From assembly GCA_913058345.1 (NCBI GenBank), contig CAJXQR010000004.1:288135-352134 (forward strand): 64,000 nt of DNA, read 5' to 3'. Below the pieces are notes generated by a model, which saw nothing but the letters and a program-made list of their open reading frames with translations, did not search any database and was not told the origin of the DNA. The position numbers were made by a program, and so were the translations under genes. This document shows positions 15,462 through 23,918 of this stretch, piece after piece. The number at the start of each line of letters is the position of its first letter. The stretch's first letter is position 1. The stretch comes from an uncultured Gammaproteobacteria bacterium. Lineage in GTDB: Bacteria; Pseudomonadota; Gammaproteobacteria; Pseudomonadales; Porticoccaceae.

Positions 15462-17222
15462 ATGACCGCCGCCACCTTGAACGAACTGCGTTTTCGTATT
15501 GAAGCTCATCTCGCCTATCTATACCCGGAAGCGGATAACACTGCACTCGCTGACCAGATCATCGAGATCATGGATTATGCAAACCACTGCCACAAAGCAA
15601 GCCAGTTCCAAAACCACTGGGATCAAAACGATATCGCTGTCATCACCTATGGCAACACGGTGAAAAACCCGGGCGAGGTGCCACTCAAAACCCTGAGTAA
15701 CTTTTTAGACAATTATCTGAGCGAGCTGATATCCATTGTTCATATTCTACCCTTCTATCCTTTTAGTTCGGATGACGGATTTTCTGTTGTTGACTATAGT
15801 GCTGTAAATACTGAATTAGGCACTTGGCAGGATATCCAGGCACTGACGGATAAATTTAAACTCATGGCCGACTTGGTCATTAATCATTGCTCCGCAGAAA
15901 GCGAATGGTTCAAAAACTTTATTGACGACAAATCACCGGGCAAGGATTATTTTTTCACGGCGACACTCAATGATGATATCGCTTCAGTCGTGCGCCCGCG
16001 CACGACTCCCTTGCTCAACGAGGTTGACACCGCTAGCGGTAAAAAACACGTCTGGTGTACCTTCAGCCCCGATCAGGTCGATCTCAACTTTCAAAATCCA
16101 GACGTTTTATTAGAATTTGTACGTATCATCGCGCTCTATCTCCGCTGGGGCGTCGAGATTTTCCGCTTAGACGCTATTGCCTTCCTCTGGAAAATAATGG
16201 GTACTGACTGTCTGAACCTACCGCAAACCCATGAGGTAGTACGGCTGTTGCGTACCTTAGTAGAGCACCGCAAGCCCAGCGCTCTACTGATTACCGAAAC
16301 CAACATTCCCAATCAGGAGAACCTATCGTATTTCGGCAACGCCAATGAAGCTCACATTATTTACAATTTTTCGTTGCCGCCGCTTTTGGTAAACAGTCTT
16401 ATCACCGGCGACTGCCACTATCTACGCACATGGATGATGAGCAACCCGCCTTCGCGTAATGGCACAACTTATCTCAACTTCATCGCTTCCCATGATGGAC
16501 TAGGACTACGACCCGCCGAAGGGCTACTGTCTACGGAAGAAATACAAAGTCTTGCCGATACCCTCGCTGAATTCGGAGGCCACATCTCATGGCGCGCACT
16601 CAATCATGGCACCAACATCAGTAGACCTTATGAAATCAACATTAGTCTTTATGATGCTTTGAAGGGCACCACTCAGGGGCCGGACCAATACAATCACGAG
16701 CGCTTTGTTTGCGCGCACGCTATCATGCTAGCATTGGAAGGCATTCCGGCTTTTTACTTTCACAGCCTTTTCGCGACACACAATGATGAGAAACGCCTGG
16801 CTAAAACAGGACAAAACCGTTCAATTAATAGGCATCGCTGGGAGTTAGCTGCCCTCGAAGAGGCTCTGAGTAACGGGAGTGGGCATCAACAGGCTTTTGA
16901 AGCCTTGAGCCGTTTAATACTTATCCGCAAAAACAATCCTGCCTTTCACCCCAACGCCACGCAATTCACCTTACACATGCCAACTTCTGGTCAGCTCAAT
17001 CACATTTTCGCTTTTTGGCGACAGAGTATCGATAGAGAGCAAAGTATTTTTTGTATAAACAACATAACCAATGAACCACGAAGTATTTCTCTCGCCGATC
17101 TCAATTTGGTCATGTATGACGAATGGCAGGACCTATTGAGCGGGGAATGCTACAACGACCACAAAGCCTGTATTGAATTGTCACCTTATCAGAGCCTTTG
17201 GTTATCTAATAAAGTGTATTAA
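15462..17222 (+). CDS. GH13_18 glucosylglycerate phosphorylase (sucrose phosphorylase family)
   Basis: The 586-residue alpha-amylase-fold enzyme has the sucrose-phosphorylase layout: HILPFYPFSSDDGF (94-107), nucleophile Asp237 in FRLDAIAF, acid/base Glu279 in LLITETN, and the stabilising Asp345 in SHDGLGLRP. GH13_18 enzymes split alpha-glucosides with phosphate to give glucose 1-phosphate. E. coli YcjM of this group is a glucosylglycerate phosphorylase. With GpgS, its phosphatase and glycerate kinase in the same operon, glucosylglycerate is the natural substrate here rather than sucrose. It starts four nt after the synthase stop with CAGGAAA inside the synthase end. It allows recovery of the solute when salt or nitrogen stress is relieved. 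Confidence 0.87.
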   Translation: MTAATLNELRFRIEAHLAYLYPEADNTALADQIIEIMDYANHCHKASQFQNHWDQNDIAVITYGNTVKNPGEVPLKTLSNFLDNYLSELISIVHILPFYPFSSDDGFSVVDYSAVNTELGTWQDIQALTDKFKLMADLVINHCSAESEWFKNFIDDKSPGKDYFFTATLNDDIASVVRPRTTPLLNEVDTASGKKHVWCTFSPDQVDLNFQNPDVLLEFVRIIALYLRWGVEIFRLDAIAFLWKIMGTDCLNLPQTHEVVRLLRTLVEHRKPSALLITETNIPNQENLSYFGNANEAHIIYNFSLPPLLVNSLITGDCHYLRTWMMSNPPSRNGTTYLNFIASHDGLGLRPAEGLLSTEEIQSLADTLAEFGGHISWRALNHGTNISRPYEINISLYDALKGTTQGPDQYNHERFVCAHAIMLALEGIPAFYFHSLFATHNDEKRLAKTGQNRSINRHRWELAALEEALSNGSGHQQAFEALSRLILIRKNNPAFHPNATQFTLHMPTSGQLNHIFAFWRQSIDREQSIFCINNITNEPRSISLADLNLVMYDEWQDLLSGECYNDHKACIELSPYQSLWLSNKVY

Positions 17223-17305
17223 AACCTGCCTACCAAGAAGGGCTGGAGCTTTTGGTCGCCTGCCACTAAATGCGCCTCCGCTTCTGCGCAATAATCCGGT
17301 TAGCG

Positions 17306-17336
17306 TCAAAAAGAAAACCAGGGCTTAAAATAGCCC
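17306..17336 (-). terminator. Weak terminator after the acyl-CoA dehydrogenase gene
   Basis: GGGCT (17321-17325) pairs with AGCCC (17332-17336) around TAAAAT. Read leftward a T-rich run (TTTTCTTTTT) follows after TGG. The stem is short. Confidence 0.45.
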
Positions 17337-17361
17337 CGGCTGTAAGGCTATTTATCGATAG

Positions 17362-18522
17362 TTACTTATACGCTACACCAATACTACCAATAGTTTCGCG
17401 TGCAATAATCGTTTTCATGATTTGCGCAGTGCCATCACCAATTTGCAGACCCATTACGTCAATCATACGTTGCATATGGGGCATTTCGTGCCCCCATCCA
17501 TAATGACCATGTTGAACAAGACATTCGTGAATAATATCCGTCCCCCACTTCGGGGCCATCCATTTCACCATCGCCGCTTCCTTGGTGTGGGGAAGGTTTT
17601 GGTCTCGCAGGGCCAACCCCTGATAACACAAAGCACGCACGGCGGCGAGGCGACTGTCGTGCTCGGCTAAAGGAAAGCTGGTGCCCTGAAACTTGGCCAG
17701 TGGCTTACCAAAGGCTTCGCGTTCCTGAATATACTGCCAGGTTTCATCGACCGAGGCCTGGGCACAAGCCAGACATTGCAACGCAATTAAAAAGCGGCTG
17801 AGGTCAAAACCTGCCATCACTTTGGTAAACCCTTCGCCCTCATTACCGAGTAGTGCCGACTCAGGGATTTCCACATCATCAAAAAAAACTGAGCCACGGC
17901 CAACAGTCGATGAGCCCACATCGTCAAAACGCGTACAGGTCACACCAGGCAAGTCGAGGGGCACTAAAAAAGCTGAGACACCATGGGCGCCAGGTGTATC
18001 TTGGTCGGTACGTGCAAATAGCAATGACATCTCCGCCTGGGCACCATAACTAATCGACGTTTTTTCGCCATTAAGGATATATTTGTCACCCTTCTTCGTT
18101 GCTTTTAAAGCAAGATTTGCCGCATCGGAACCACCACGTGGTTCAGTCAACCCGAGCTGAACGATGAGTTCTCCGGCTGCCATTTTTGGCAGTACGTCTT
18201 CCTTCGTTTCTGGGCTACCATATTTTTCAATCACACAACCAATAAGGGGGGTGGTCATGCAGATATAGCTCAAGTTAATATCGGCATAAGCAATGGCTTC
18301 ACAAATTACGCCTTGCACCATACTAGTTGCACCAATACCACCATTTTCTTCAGCAAAGATAGGCGCAATCAGGCCAAGCTGCCCCATCTCACGCAGCAAA
18401 CCTCTGTCTAAAACCTCATCTTTTGAACGACCCATATAACCTTCGGCCAACTGCTCGCGAGCAAAGCGTTCTGCCGTGTCTTTAATAAAAGTTTCTTCTT
18501 CACTTAACCAGGGTAGGGTCAT
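17362..18522 (-). CDS. Acyl-CoA dehydrogenase, possibly alicyclic (AliB-like)
   Basis: The 386-residue flavoenzyme shows the standard N-terminal helices, the FAD/substrate loop QLGLTEPRGGSDAANL (about 120-135), the ISYGAQA strand, and the C-terminal helical domain with REAFGKPLAKFQ. At the place where most acyl-CoA dehydrogenases have the catalytic Glu in EGT, this protein reads GDGTAQI, so the base would be Asp363. The ATG at 18522 has GAGGA before it; the frame is open to 18579 but without a ribosome-binding site. It follows an AMP-forming ligase gene by 93 nt, the order seen for cyclohexanecarboxylate degradation pairs (ligase plus dehydrogenase). This makes an alicyclic acyl-CoA substrate plausible, not proven. 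Confidence 0.88.
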   Translation of the reverse strand: MTLPWLSEEETFIKDTAERFAREQLAEGYMGRSKDEVLDRGLLREMGQLGLIAPIFAEENGGIGATSMVQGVICEAIAYADINLSYICMTTPLIGCVIEKYGSPETKEDVLPKMAAGELIVQLGLTEPRGGSDAANLALKATKKGDKYILNGEKTSISYGAQAEMSLLFARTDQDTPGAHGVSAFLVPLDLPGVTCTRFDDVGSSTVGRGSVFFDDVEIPESALLGNEGEGFTKVMAGFDLSRFLIALQCLACAQASVDETWQYIQEREAFGKPLAKFQGTSFPLAEHDSRLAAVRALCYQGLALRDQNLPHTKEAAMVKWMAPKWGTDIIHECLVQHGHYGWGHEMPHMQRMIDVMGLQIGDGTAQIMKTIIARETIGSIGVAYK

Positions 18523-18615
18523 AATTATCCTCGTTTCTTCGTCATCACTAATTCTCGCCACAATGCGAGATGAAAGCACTTTTTTTGTTTACATAAAAAT
18601 TCAAACTAAAAATTT

Positions 18616-20256
18616 CTAAGATCGGTTAATATTTTTTGCCATTTCTCGCAACTGAAATTTTTGAATTTTCCCACTAGCGGTCCGCGGCATGTCATTAATT
18701 ATTTCGAGATGTTCCGGCAAATAGTTTTTTGCTAATTGATTTTCCAACAAATAGTCAATCATATCTTTTAAGCTAAAACTCACTCCCTCGTTTAATGTTA
18801 CGAAGCAACAGCCCAACTCACCAAGGCGTTCATCGGGCATTGCAACTACAGCACAATCGATAATATCTGGATGCTTATAGAGAAGATTTTCGACTTCTAC
18901 CACCGGGATGTTTTCACCACCACGAATAATAATATCTTTGGAGCGACCCGTGATCCGGATATAACCATCTGCATCCATTCGCGCCAAATCACCGGTATCG
19001 AAAAAATCATTTTCATCCACATCGTAGGCTTCTGGACGCTTTAAATAGCCAACAAAGGTTGACGGGCTTTTTTCAAATAAGCGTCCCTCTTCACCCTGAA
19101 CCACTACTTGGCCCTGCTCATCAACAATTTTGACTTCGCACGCTGGTACGACAACGCCATCACTACCAAAGATTTTTTCAGGGGGATCCGTCAATTTTGT
19201 CGTGGTCACCACTCCGCACTCACTCATACCCCACACTGCCATCAGTTTTATCGACAGCGCGGCAGTCGCTTTTTCTGCCAGGGCACTGGGGATGGGGGCC
19301 CCACCACAAACAAACATGCGAAAACGCTCAGAATTATAATTTTCTCGTTGATTTGAATTGCTTAAATCAGCCAGAAACGGGGTGGCCCCCATGGCAAAAG
19401 AAGCATTTTCTTCGGCCATTAACTGCCAGCCGAGACCCACATCCCAAACATCAAGGAAAATCATTTTGGTTTTTAACACCATCGGCATCCACATGCCGTA
19501 CATAAAACCTGTTAAATGAGCCAATGGTGAACCCATAAAAACGTCATCCTCTTGAGATAATTCACAGCGTTCTATCATTTTATCGACGCTAAACAGGAAA
19601 GTATTAGCACTGTGCATCACACCCTTTGGCATACCGGTGGTACCAGAGGTGTATAGCATTAGCACTACATCATTAGGGGCTAATTGCCGTGTTTTAAACA
19701 AAGCAGCACTATCGGTCGTCAGGTTGTGGTTAAGTAAAGCTCTATCAAAACTGTTTTCAGCATCTCCACCAACCACAAAAACATGCTCAAGTTGAGGTAA
19801 TTTGTTTCGCATGCCAGCAATCATCTCTTCGTGGTCAAAACCACGAAATTCTTTGGGAATAATCAAAATTTTTGATTCGGCAAAATCAACCATATACGAC
19901 AATTCATGTTCGCGAAAAATGGGCATCAGAGGGTTACTCACTGCTCCGATTCGTAGGCAGGCCAGGTTGATAACGACAAACTCCCACCAGTTGGGCAACT
20001 GAAAAGATACGATGTCCTGTTTTTCGATGCCGTAGTGAGCCAGTGCCACGGCGACACGTTCAGACCTTTCCGCAAGCTGTCGATACGTTAAGAGTATTTT
20101 TTCACCACTTTCAGTGCGGTAATCGACGATAGCGATAGCGTCAGGGCAAGCCTTTAGTGCCGCGTCAAAATGATCGAGCAAATTTTCATCTTTCCACCAG
20201 CCGCCTGCGCGCATAGCATCGATTCGTTGTTGCGGAATAATCGGATCAACAATCAT
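18616..20256 (-). CDS. AMP-forming acyl-CoA ligase (AliA-like)
   Basis: The 546-residue adenylate-forming enzyme activates a carboxylic acid to its CoA thioester through an acyl-AMP. It contains the P-loop-like LYTSGTTGMPKG (201-212), the hinge region with DTGDLARMDADGYI and RSKDIIIRGGENI (about 440-465), and the C-terminal catalytic lysine K530 in RTASGKIQ. The N-terminal pattern RIDAMRAGGWWKDENLLDHF is common in proteins annotated as cyclohexanecarboxylate-CoA ligase. AGGAG stands seven nt before the ATG. It is likely cotranscribed with the dehydrogenase downstream. Substrate specificity cannot be read from the sequence. Confidence 0.9.
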   Translation of the reverse strand: MIVDPIIPQQRIDAMRAGGWWKDENLLDHFDAALKACPDAIAIVDYRTESGEKILLTYRQLAERSERVAVALAHYGIEKQDIVSFQLPNWWEFVVINLACLRIGAVSNPLMPIFREHELSYMVDFAESKILIIPKEFRGFDHEEMIAGMRNKLPQLEHVFVVGGDAENSFDRALLNHNLTTDSAALFKTRQLAPNDVVLMLYTSGTTGMPKGVMHSANTFLFSVDKMIERCELSQEDDVFMGSPLAHLTGFMYGMWMPMVLKTKMIFLDVWDVGLGWQLMAEENASFAMGATPFLADLSNSNQRENYNSERFRMFVCGGAPIPSALAEKATAALSIKLMAVWGMSECGVVTTTKLTDPPEKIFGSDGVVVPACEVKIVDEQGQVVVQGEEGRLFEKSPSTFVGYLKRPEAYDVDENDFFDTGDLARMDADGYIRITGRSKDIIIRGGENIPVVEVENLLYKHPDIIDCAVVAMPDERLGELGCCFVTLNEGVSFSLKDMIDYLLENQLAKNYLPEHLEIINDMPRTASGKIQKFQLREMAKNINRS

Positions 20257-20311
20257 TTTTTTCTCCTAACGTACATGACTCTTTGTCTTTATTGTTGCTG
20301 AATAATGCCTT

Positions 20312-20848
20312 CTATTTAAGAAAATATTCTCGGTAATATTTAAGCTCGGCTATAGAATCGAGAATATCATCCATAGCCAAATGGCTAGCTTTCTTTTTAA
20401 ACCCTTTTAAGAGTTCAGGCCGCCAGCGGCGAGCAAGTTCTTTAATGCTACTAACGTCGAGATTTCGGTAATGAAAATATTCTTCCAATAATGGCATTTC
20501 CCTGGCCATAAAGCGACGATCCTGACAAATGGAATTACCACACATAGGCGACTTACCAGCATCCACCCAGTCGCGGAGAAATTCAATCGTATCCCGCTGA
20601 GCATCTGCTGCACTTAACCGACTATTACTTACACGATCAATGAGACCGGACTGGCCGTGTTGATGCGTATTCCACTCATCCATTGCGCCAAGAACCTCAT
20701 CAGGTTGATGAATGGCTAATATAGGCCCCTCTGCCAAAGTATTAAGCTCGCTATCCGTGACGAGAGTGGCAATTTCTATGATATGATCACTATCAGTGTC
20801 AAGACCTGTCATTTCCAAGTCAATCCAAATTAAATTAAGGTCGTTCAT
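20312..20848 (-). CDS. orn: Oligoribonuclease
   Basis: This 178-residue DEDDh 3'-5' exonuclease clears 2-5 nt RNA oligomers, including pGpG from cyclic di-GMP breakdown. Motif ExoI is IDLEMTG (Asp10, Glu12), with [13 protein letters not shown] following. The middle [12 protein letters not shown] and C-terminal [11 protein letters not shown] carry the remaining acidic residues and the histidine. Length is exactly that of the family. Its start overlaps the end of the MscS-type gene by 14 nt, so the two are cotranscribed. It faces rsgA across the usual divergent arrangement, here with the channel gene inserted between. Its role in pGpG removal links loosely to the HD-GYP and EAL genes in the window. 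Confidence 0.96.
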   Translation of the reverse strand: MNDLNLIWIDLEMTGLDTDSDHIIEIATLVTDSELNTLAEGPILAIHQPDEVLGAMDEWNTHQHGQSGLIDRVSNSRLSAADAQRDTIEFLRDWVDAGKSPMCGNSICQDRRFMAREMPLLEEYFHYRNLDVSSIKELARRWRPELLKGFKKKASHLAMDDILDSIAELKYYREYFLK

Positions 20849-21908
20849 TGTCTTCCTTTTGCTGATTTTCTCGGGCTTTTTCTATAATATTTTCCAGCGC
20901 TTTAATGCGCTCGTCAGCCTCGATAATACGTAGTTTAATTTGTGCCTTTTGCTCTTTATCCGCATCTTCTAAGAACAGGGCATCCTCTTCAATCTTTGCC
21001 TTTAATCTAGCCACATCGTCAAGCATAGTGCGAATTTTTACCACTTTTTCAGCCTTATCAAAAATCTTTGCCTCGGGCGATGATTCTGTGTCATTTTTGC
21101 GCTTAGCATACTGTGGAATGGCACGAAAAACTTGCTCGGCCGACAACTGTCTTTGATTCATGAAACTCGGTGACACAATTTCTATGCCTGCACTATGCAA
21201 CTGGTCGAGAACAGCTTTTTTCAGGCGGGTACGTTGCGTTAAGAGCTGATTAACGTCACTACAAATACCCCCGGTTTTATATACAATGGAGAAATCACCC
21301 AGCGTCATTATTTGCACGAAAGGTTCATCTAGTCCCGCCTCCTGCGTAGCTAGTTTTAACAAGGGTTCAACTTTGTGCCAAGCAACATCGTAACCGAGAG
21401 AGACTTCACACGATGTGAAGGTACCGGACGATCGCACTACCGTTAGCGGGTTGGTGGCCAGATAAAGGTTAGGCAAGGTTATCAAATCTCTCTCCTGGGA
21501 TTGGATTTCAGTGTGAAAGAGACTGTTTACTGTTACGCGTCCAAAATGTTCGCCAACGCGAATAAAGTCACCATGCCTAAAACTTTTTACCGAGCGCAGC
21601 ATAAACCCTGCCATTGCATTGGATACAAAGGTGGTCGAAGATAACGCAAAAATACCCGTAAAGACCAGGCCAAGGAGACTTAGCAGATCACTTTTAGTCG
21701 CCTCGCCAACGGGTAATGCGAGAACTACTAAAATGACAGCAATGAGGGTAAGGCTCAATAAGACAAGCTGCCCTCGAATGGATGACAGACCTCCCCCTTT
21801 TCGCCGAATCAACAGCCAATGCGTCAACCACAAAACAAGAGAACACGCCGCAAACACCGCTAAGGGGGGTAGGTAAAGCTTAAAAGAGCTTACATCAAAT
21901 CCAAACAA
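20835..21908 (-). CDS. MscS-family small-conductance mechanosensitive channel
   Basis: The 357-residue membrane protein has three to four N-terminal hydrophobic helices (up to about residue 110), with the pore-lining stretch [14 protein letters not shown] (about 91-104). The MscS beta domain follows ([26 protein letters not shown], with the typical GDFI-V). The C-terminal third (from about 280) is charged and rich in Glu, Lys and Ala, probably a coiled coil ending in a polar tail. The best start is the TTG at 21908 with GGAGG ten nt before it. Its end overlaps orn by 14 nt. It would open on osmotic downshock, which fits a saline-adapted cell, but family members vary in function. Confidence 0.88.
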   Translation of the reverse strand: MFGFDVSSFKLYLPPLAVFAACSLVLWLTHWLLIRRKGGGLSSIRGQLVLLSLTLIAVILVVLALPVGEATKSDLLSLLGLVFTGIFALSSTTFVSNAMAGFMLRSVKSFRHGDFIRVGEHFGRVTVNSLFHTEIQSQERDLITLPNLYLATNPLTVVRSSGTFTSCEVSLGYDVAWHKVEPLLKLATQEAGLDEPFVQIMTLGDFSIVYKTGGICSDVNQLLTQRTRLKKAVLDQLHSAGIEIVSPSFMNQRQLSAEQVFRAIPQYAKRKNDTESSPEAKIFDKAEKVVKIRTMLDDVARLKAKIEEDALFLEDADKEQKAQIKLRIIEADERIKALENIIEKARENQQKEDNERP

Positions 21909-21987
21909 GAGCCGAAGGCCTCCGTATCATCACTTATCATTATGCTATATGCTTGGCTGCACTGACAGCTCTGGGAATTAGGAGGGT

Positions 21988-22995
21988 ATGGCAAAATTTA
22001 AAATTACGGACCAGCAACAACGCCGTATTCGTCGAAAGCAATCGAACAGTATCGTGAACGCCCATAATCCTCACCGCGGTGAAAAACTGTTGCAATCCGG
22101 CGAGCTTGGCCCTGAGCAGACAGGTCTCGTCAGTACGCGCTACAGTAACCAGGTTGATGTCGTTACTTCCCCTACCTCTACACCCCAGCGTTGCTACCTA
22201 CGCTCTAACTTAGACTCTGTGGTTACCGGGGACGATGTCATTTGGTGTCCTGGCGAACCCTACGGTGTAGTCTGTGCCGTACTACCGCGCAAAACACAAC
22301 TCGAGCGCCCAGACAGCCGAGGAAAACCAAGACCTGTCGCTGCTAATATTGATCGTATCGTTATTGTGATTGCCTCAGAACCGAGGCCTCATGCCAGTCT
22401 AATTGATCGCTATCTTATCGCCATTGAGCACCGCGATATTCAACCCATCTTACTGCTCAATAAAGTTGACCTCCCCTCCGATAACAAACTACTGGCTAAT
22501 AACCTGGCTAAGGTCTATCGCGAACTAGGGTATCAGGTGATAGAAGTATCAGCCAGGTCGTGCCAGGGTATCGATCAACTCAAAATGGCACTGCAAGAGC
22601 ACAGAAGTGTATTCGTAGGGCAGTCAGGGGTAGGAAAATCATCACTCATTAATGCAATATGCCCTGCCGCAGAGACCCCAGTCGGTAGTCTCTCAGAAGC
22701 TCACACGAAGGGCCGACATACCACTACAACCGCGACCTTATTCTTCCTCCCCGAAGGCGGTCAACTCATTGACTCACCCGGAATACGAGAGTTTGGTCTT
22801 ACTCATCTTGAGGAGCAAGATATCGTTGGGGGGTTTACCGAATTTAAGCCATACCTTGGGCATTGTAAATTTCGTGATTGCAGCCACCAAAACGATCCAG
22901 GATGCGCGCTGCAAAAGGCACTCCAAGCAGGTAAAATATCCCCACAAAGGATGCAGAGTTACCTGCTAATCAAACAAAGTCTAAGTAACGATTAA
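21988..22995 (+). CDS. rsgA: Ribosome small subunit-dependent GTPase RsgA
   Basis: This 335-residue circularly permuted GTPase helps late maturation of the 30S subunit. It has an N-terminal OB-fold, then G4 NKVD (158-161) placed before G1 GQSGVGKSS (211-219), then the switch stretch GRHTTTTATL and the G3 DSPG, and finally the zinc-binding C-terminal part with GHCKFRDCSH and PGCAL. This order is diagnostic for RsgA/YjeQ. AGGAGG lies just before the ATG. It is divergent from the channel-orn pair and followed by psd 60 nt later, as in E. coli and pseudomonads. Confidence 0.96.
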   Translation: MAKFKITDQQQRRIRRKQSNSIVNAHNPHRGEKLLQSGELGPEQTGLVSTRYSNQVDVVTSPTSTPQRCYLRSNLDSVVTGDDVIWCPGEPYGVVCAVLPRKTQLERPDSRGKPRPVAANIDRIVIVIASEPRPHASLIDRYLIAIEHRDIQPILLLNKVDLPSDNKLLANNLAKVYRELGYQVIEVSARSCQGIDQLKMALQEHRSVFVGQSGVGKSSLINAICPAAETPVGSLSEAHTKGRHTTTTATLFFLPEGGQLIDSPGIREFGLTHLEEQDIVGGFTEFKPYLGHCKFRDCSHQNDPGCALQKALQAGKISPQRMQSYLLIKQSLSND

Positions 22996-23055
22996 TTTTA
23001 GCAGCGCGATCACAGCCCCAGGCAATTTCTCGAGAACTGATTAGAACCTTACCTT

Positions 23056-23901
23056 ATGCAGCGTTATTCCGACAAACTCTTCTGCCTGTTCCAAAAAGCA
23101 GTGCCGCAACATGTTTTATCACGCCTGATAGGTAAGGTTGCTGAAGCCAAAACCCCCTGGCTTAAAAACATGTTAATTCATCAGGCTATCCGAACTTATA
23201 AAATTGACCTTTCTATTGCCGAGCGAGAGCAAGTAGAAGAGTATTCGAATTTCAATGATTTCTTTACCCGTTCGCTAAAGGCTAGTGCACGGCCCATATG
23301 TCCAGATACAGATGCCATTGTTTCCCCTGCAGATGGAATTCTTAGCCAGTTTGGTCAAATACGTAATGACCAGTTTATTCAGGCAAAGGGGCAAAGTTAT
23401 AGCACAACCCGGTTGTTAGGCGGTGATGATACGCTTGCCGCTGAGTTCGCTTGCGGTAGCTTTGCCACTATTTACTTATCTCCAAGCGATTATCACCGTG
23501 TCCATATGCCGTGGACGGGGAAGCTTGTCGAGACACGATACATCCCCGGTAAGTTATTTTCTGTCAATCAAACAACGACTAAAAATATGCCCGAATTATT
23601 TGCAAAAAATGAGCGTCTTGTCTGTATTTTCGAAACAAGCCTGGGGAAAATGGCTGTTATTTTAGTAGGCGCTATGCTGGTCGCAGGTATAGAAACCTGC
23701 TGGCAACACTACTATTCACCAACAAAAGCCACCAGTGTGAGCTTTGCAAAGGAAGTCATAAATCTCGAGAGAGGCGAAGAGTTAGGCCGCTTCAAGTTTG
23801 GATCAACTGTTGTGCTTTTATTTAAAAAGTCACTGTCATTCGACAAAGAACTCGCTAACGGTAAAAACATTTTAATGGGTGAACCCCTGACTCTAGGTTG
23901 A
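23056..23901 (+). CDS. psd: Phosphatidylserine decarboxylase proenzyme
   Basis: The 281-residue membrane-associated enzyme makes phosphatidylethanolamine from phosphatidylserine. Self-cleavage occurs at the FGST motif near the end, between Gly249 and Ser250, the new Ser end becoming the pyruvoyl group. Upstream are the conserved SPADG (near 93-97) and YHRVHMPWTG (about 147-156) stretches with active-site histidines. Length and N-terminus match the short E. coli-type proenzyme. No strong ribosome-binding site is visible. It follows rsgA in the same direction and is convergent with the HD-GYP gene. Confidence 0.95.
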   Translation: MQRYSDKLFCLFQKAVPQHVLSRLIGKVAEAKTPWLKNMLIHQAIRTYKIDLSIAEREQVEEYSNFNDFFTRSLKASARPICPDTDAIVSPADGILSQFGQIRNDQFIQAKGQSYSTTRLLGGDDTLAAEFACGSFATIYLSPSDYHRVHMPWTGKLVETRYIPGKLFSVNQTTTKNMPELFAKNERLVCIFETSLGKMAVILVGAMLVAGIETCWQHYYSPTKATSVSFAKEVINLERGEELGRFKFGSTVVLLFKKSLSFDKELANGKNILMGEPLTLG

Positions 23902-23918
23902 CCCAGGCGAGATTAATA

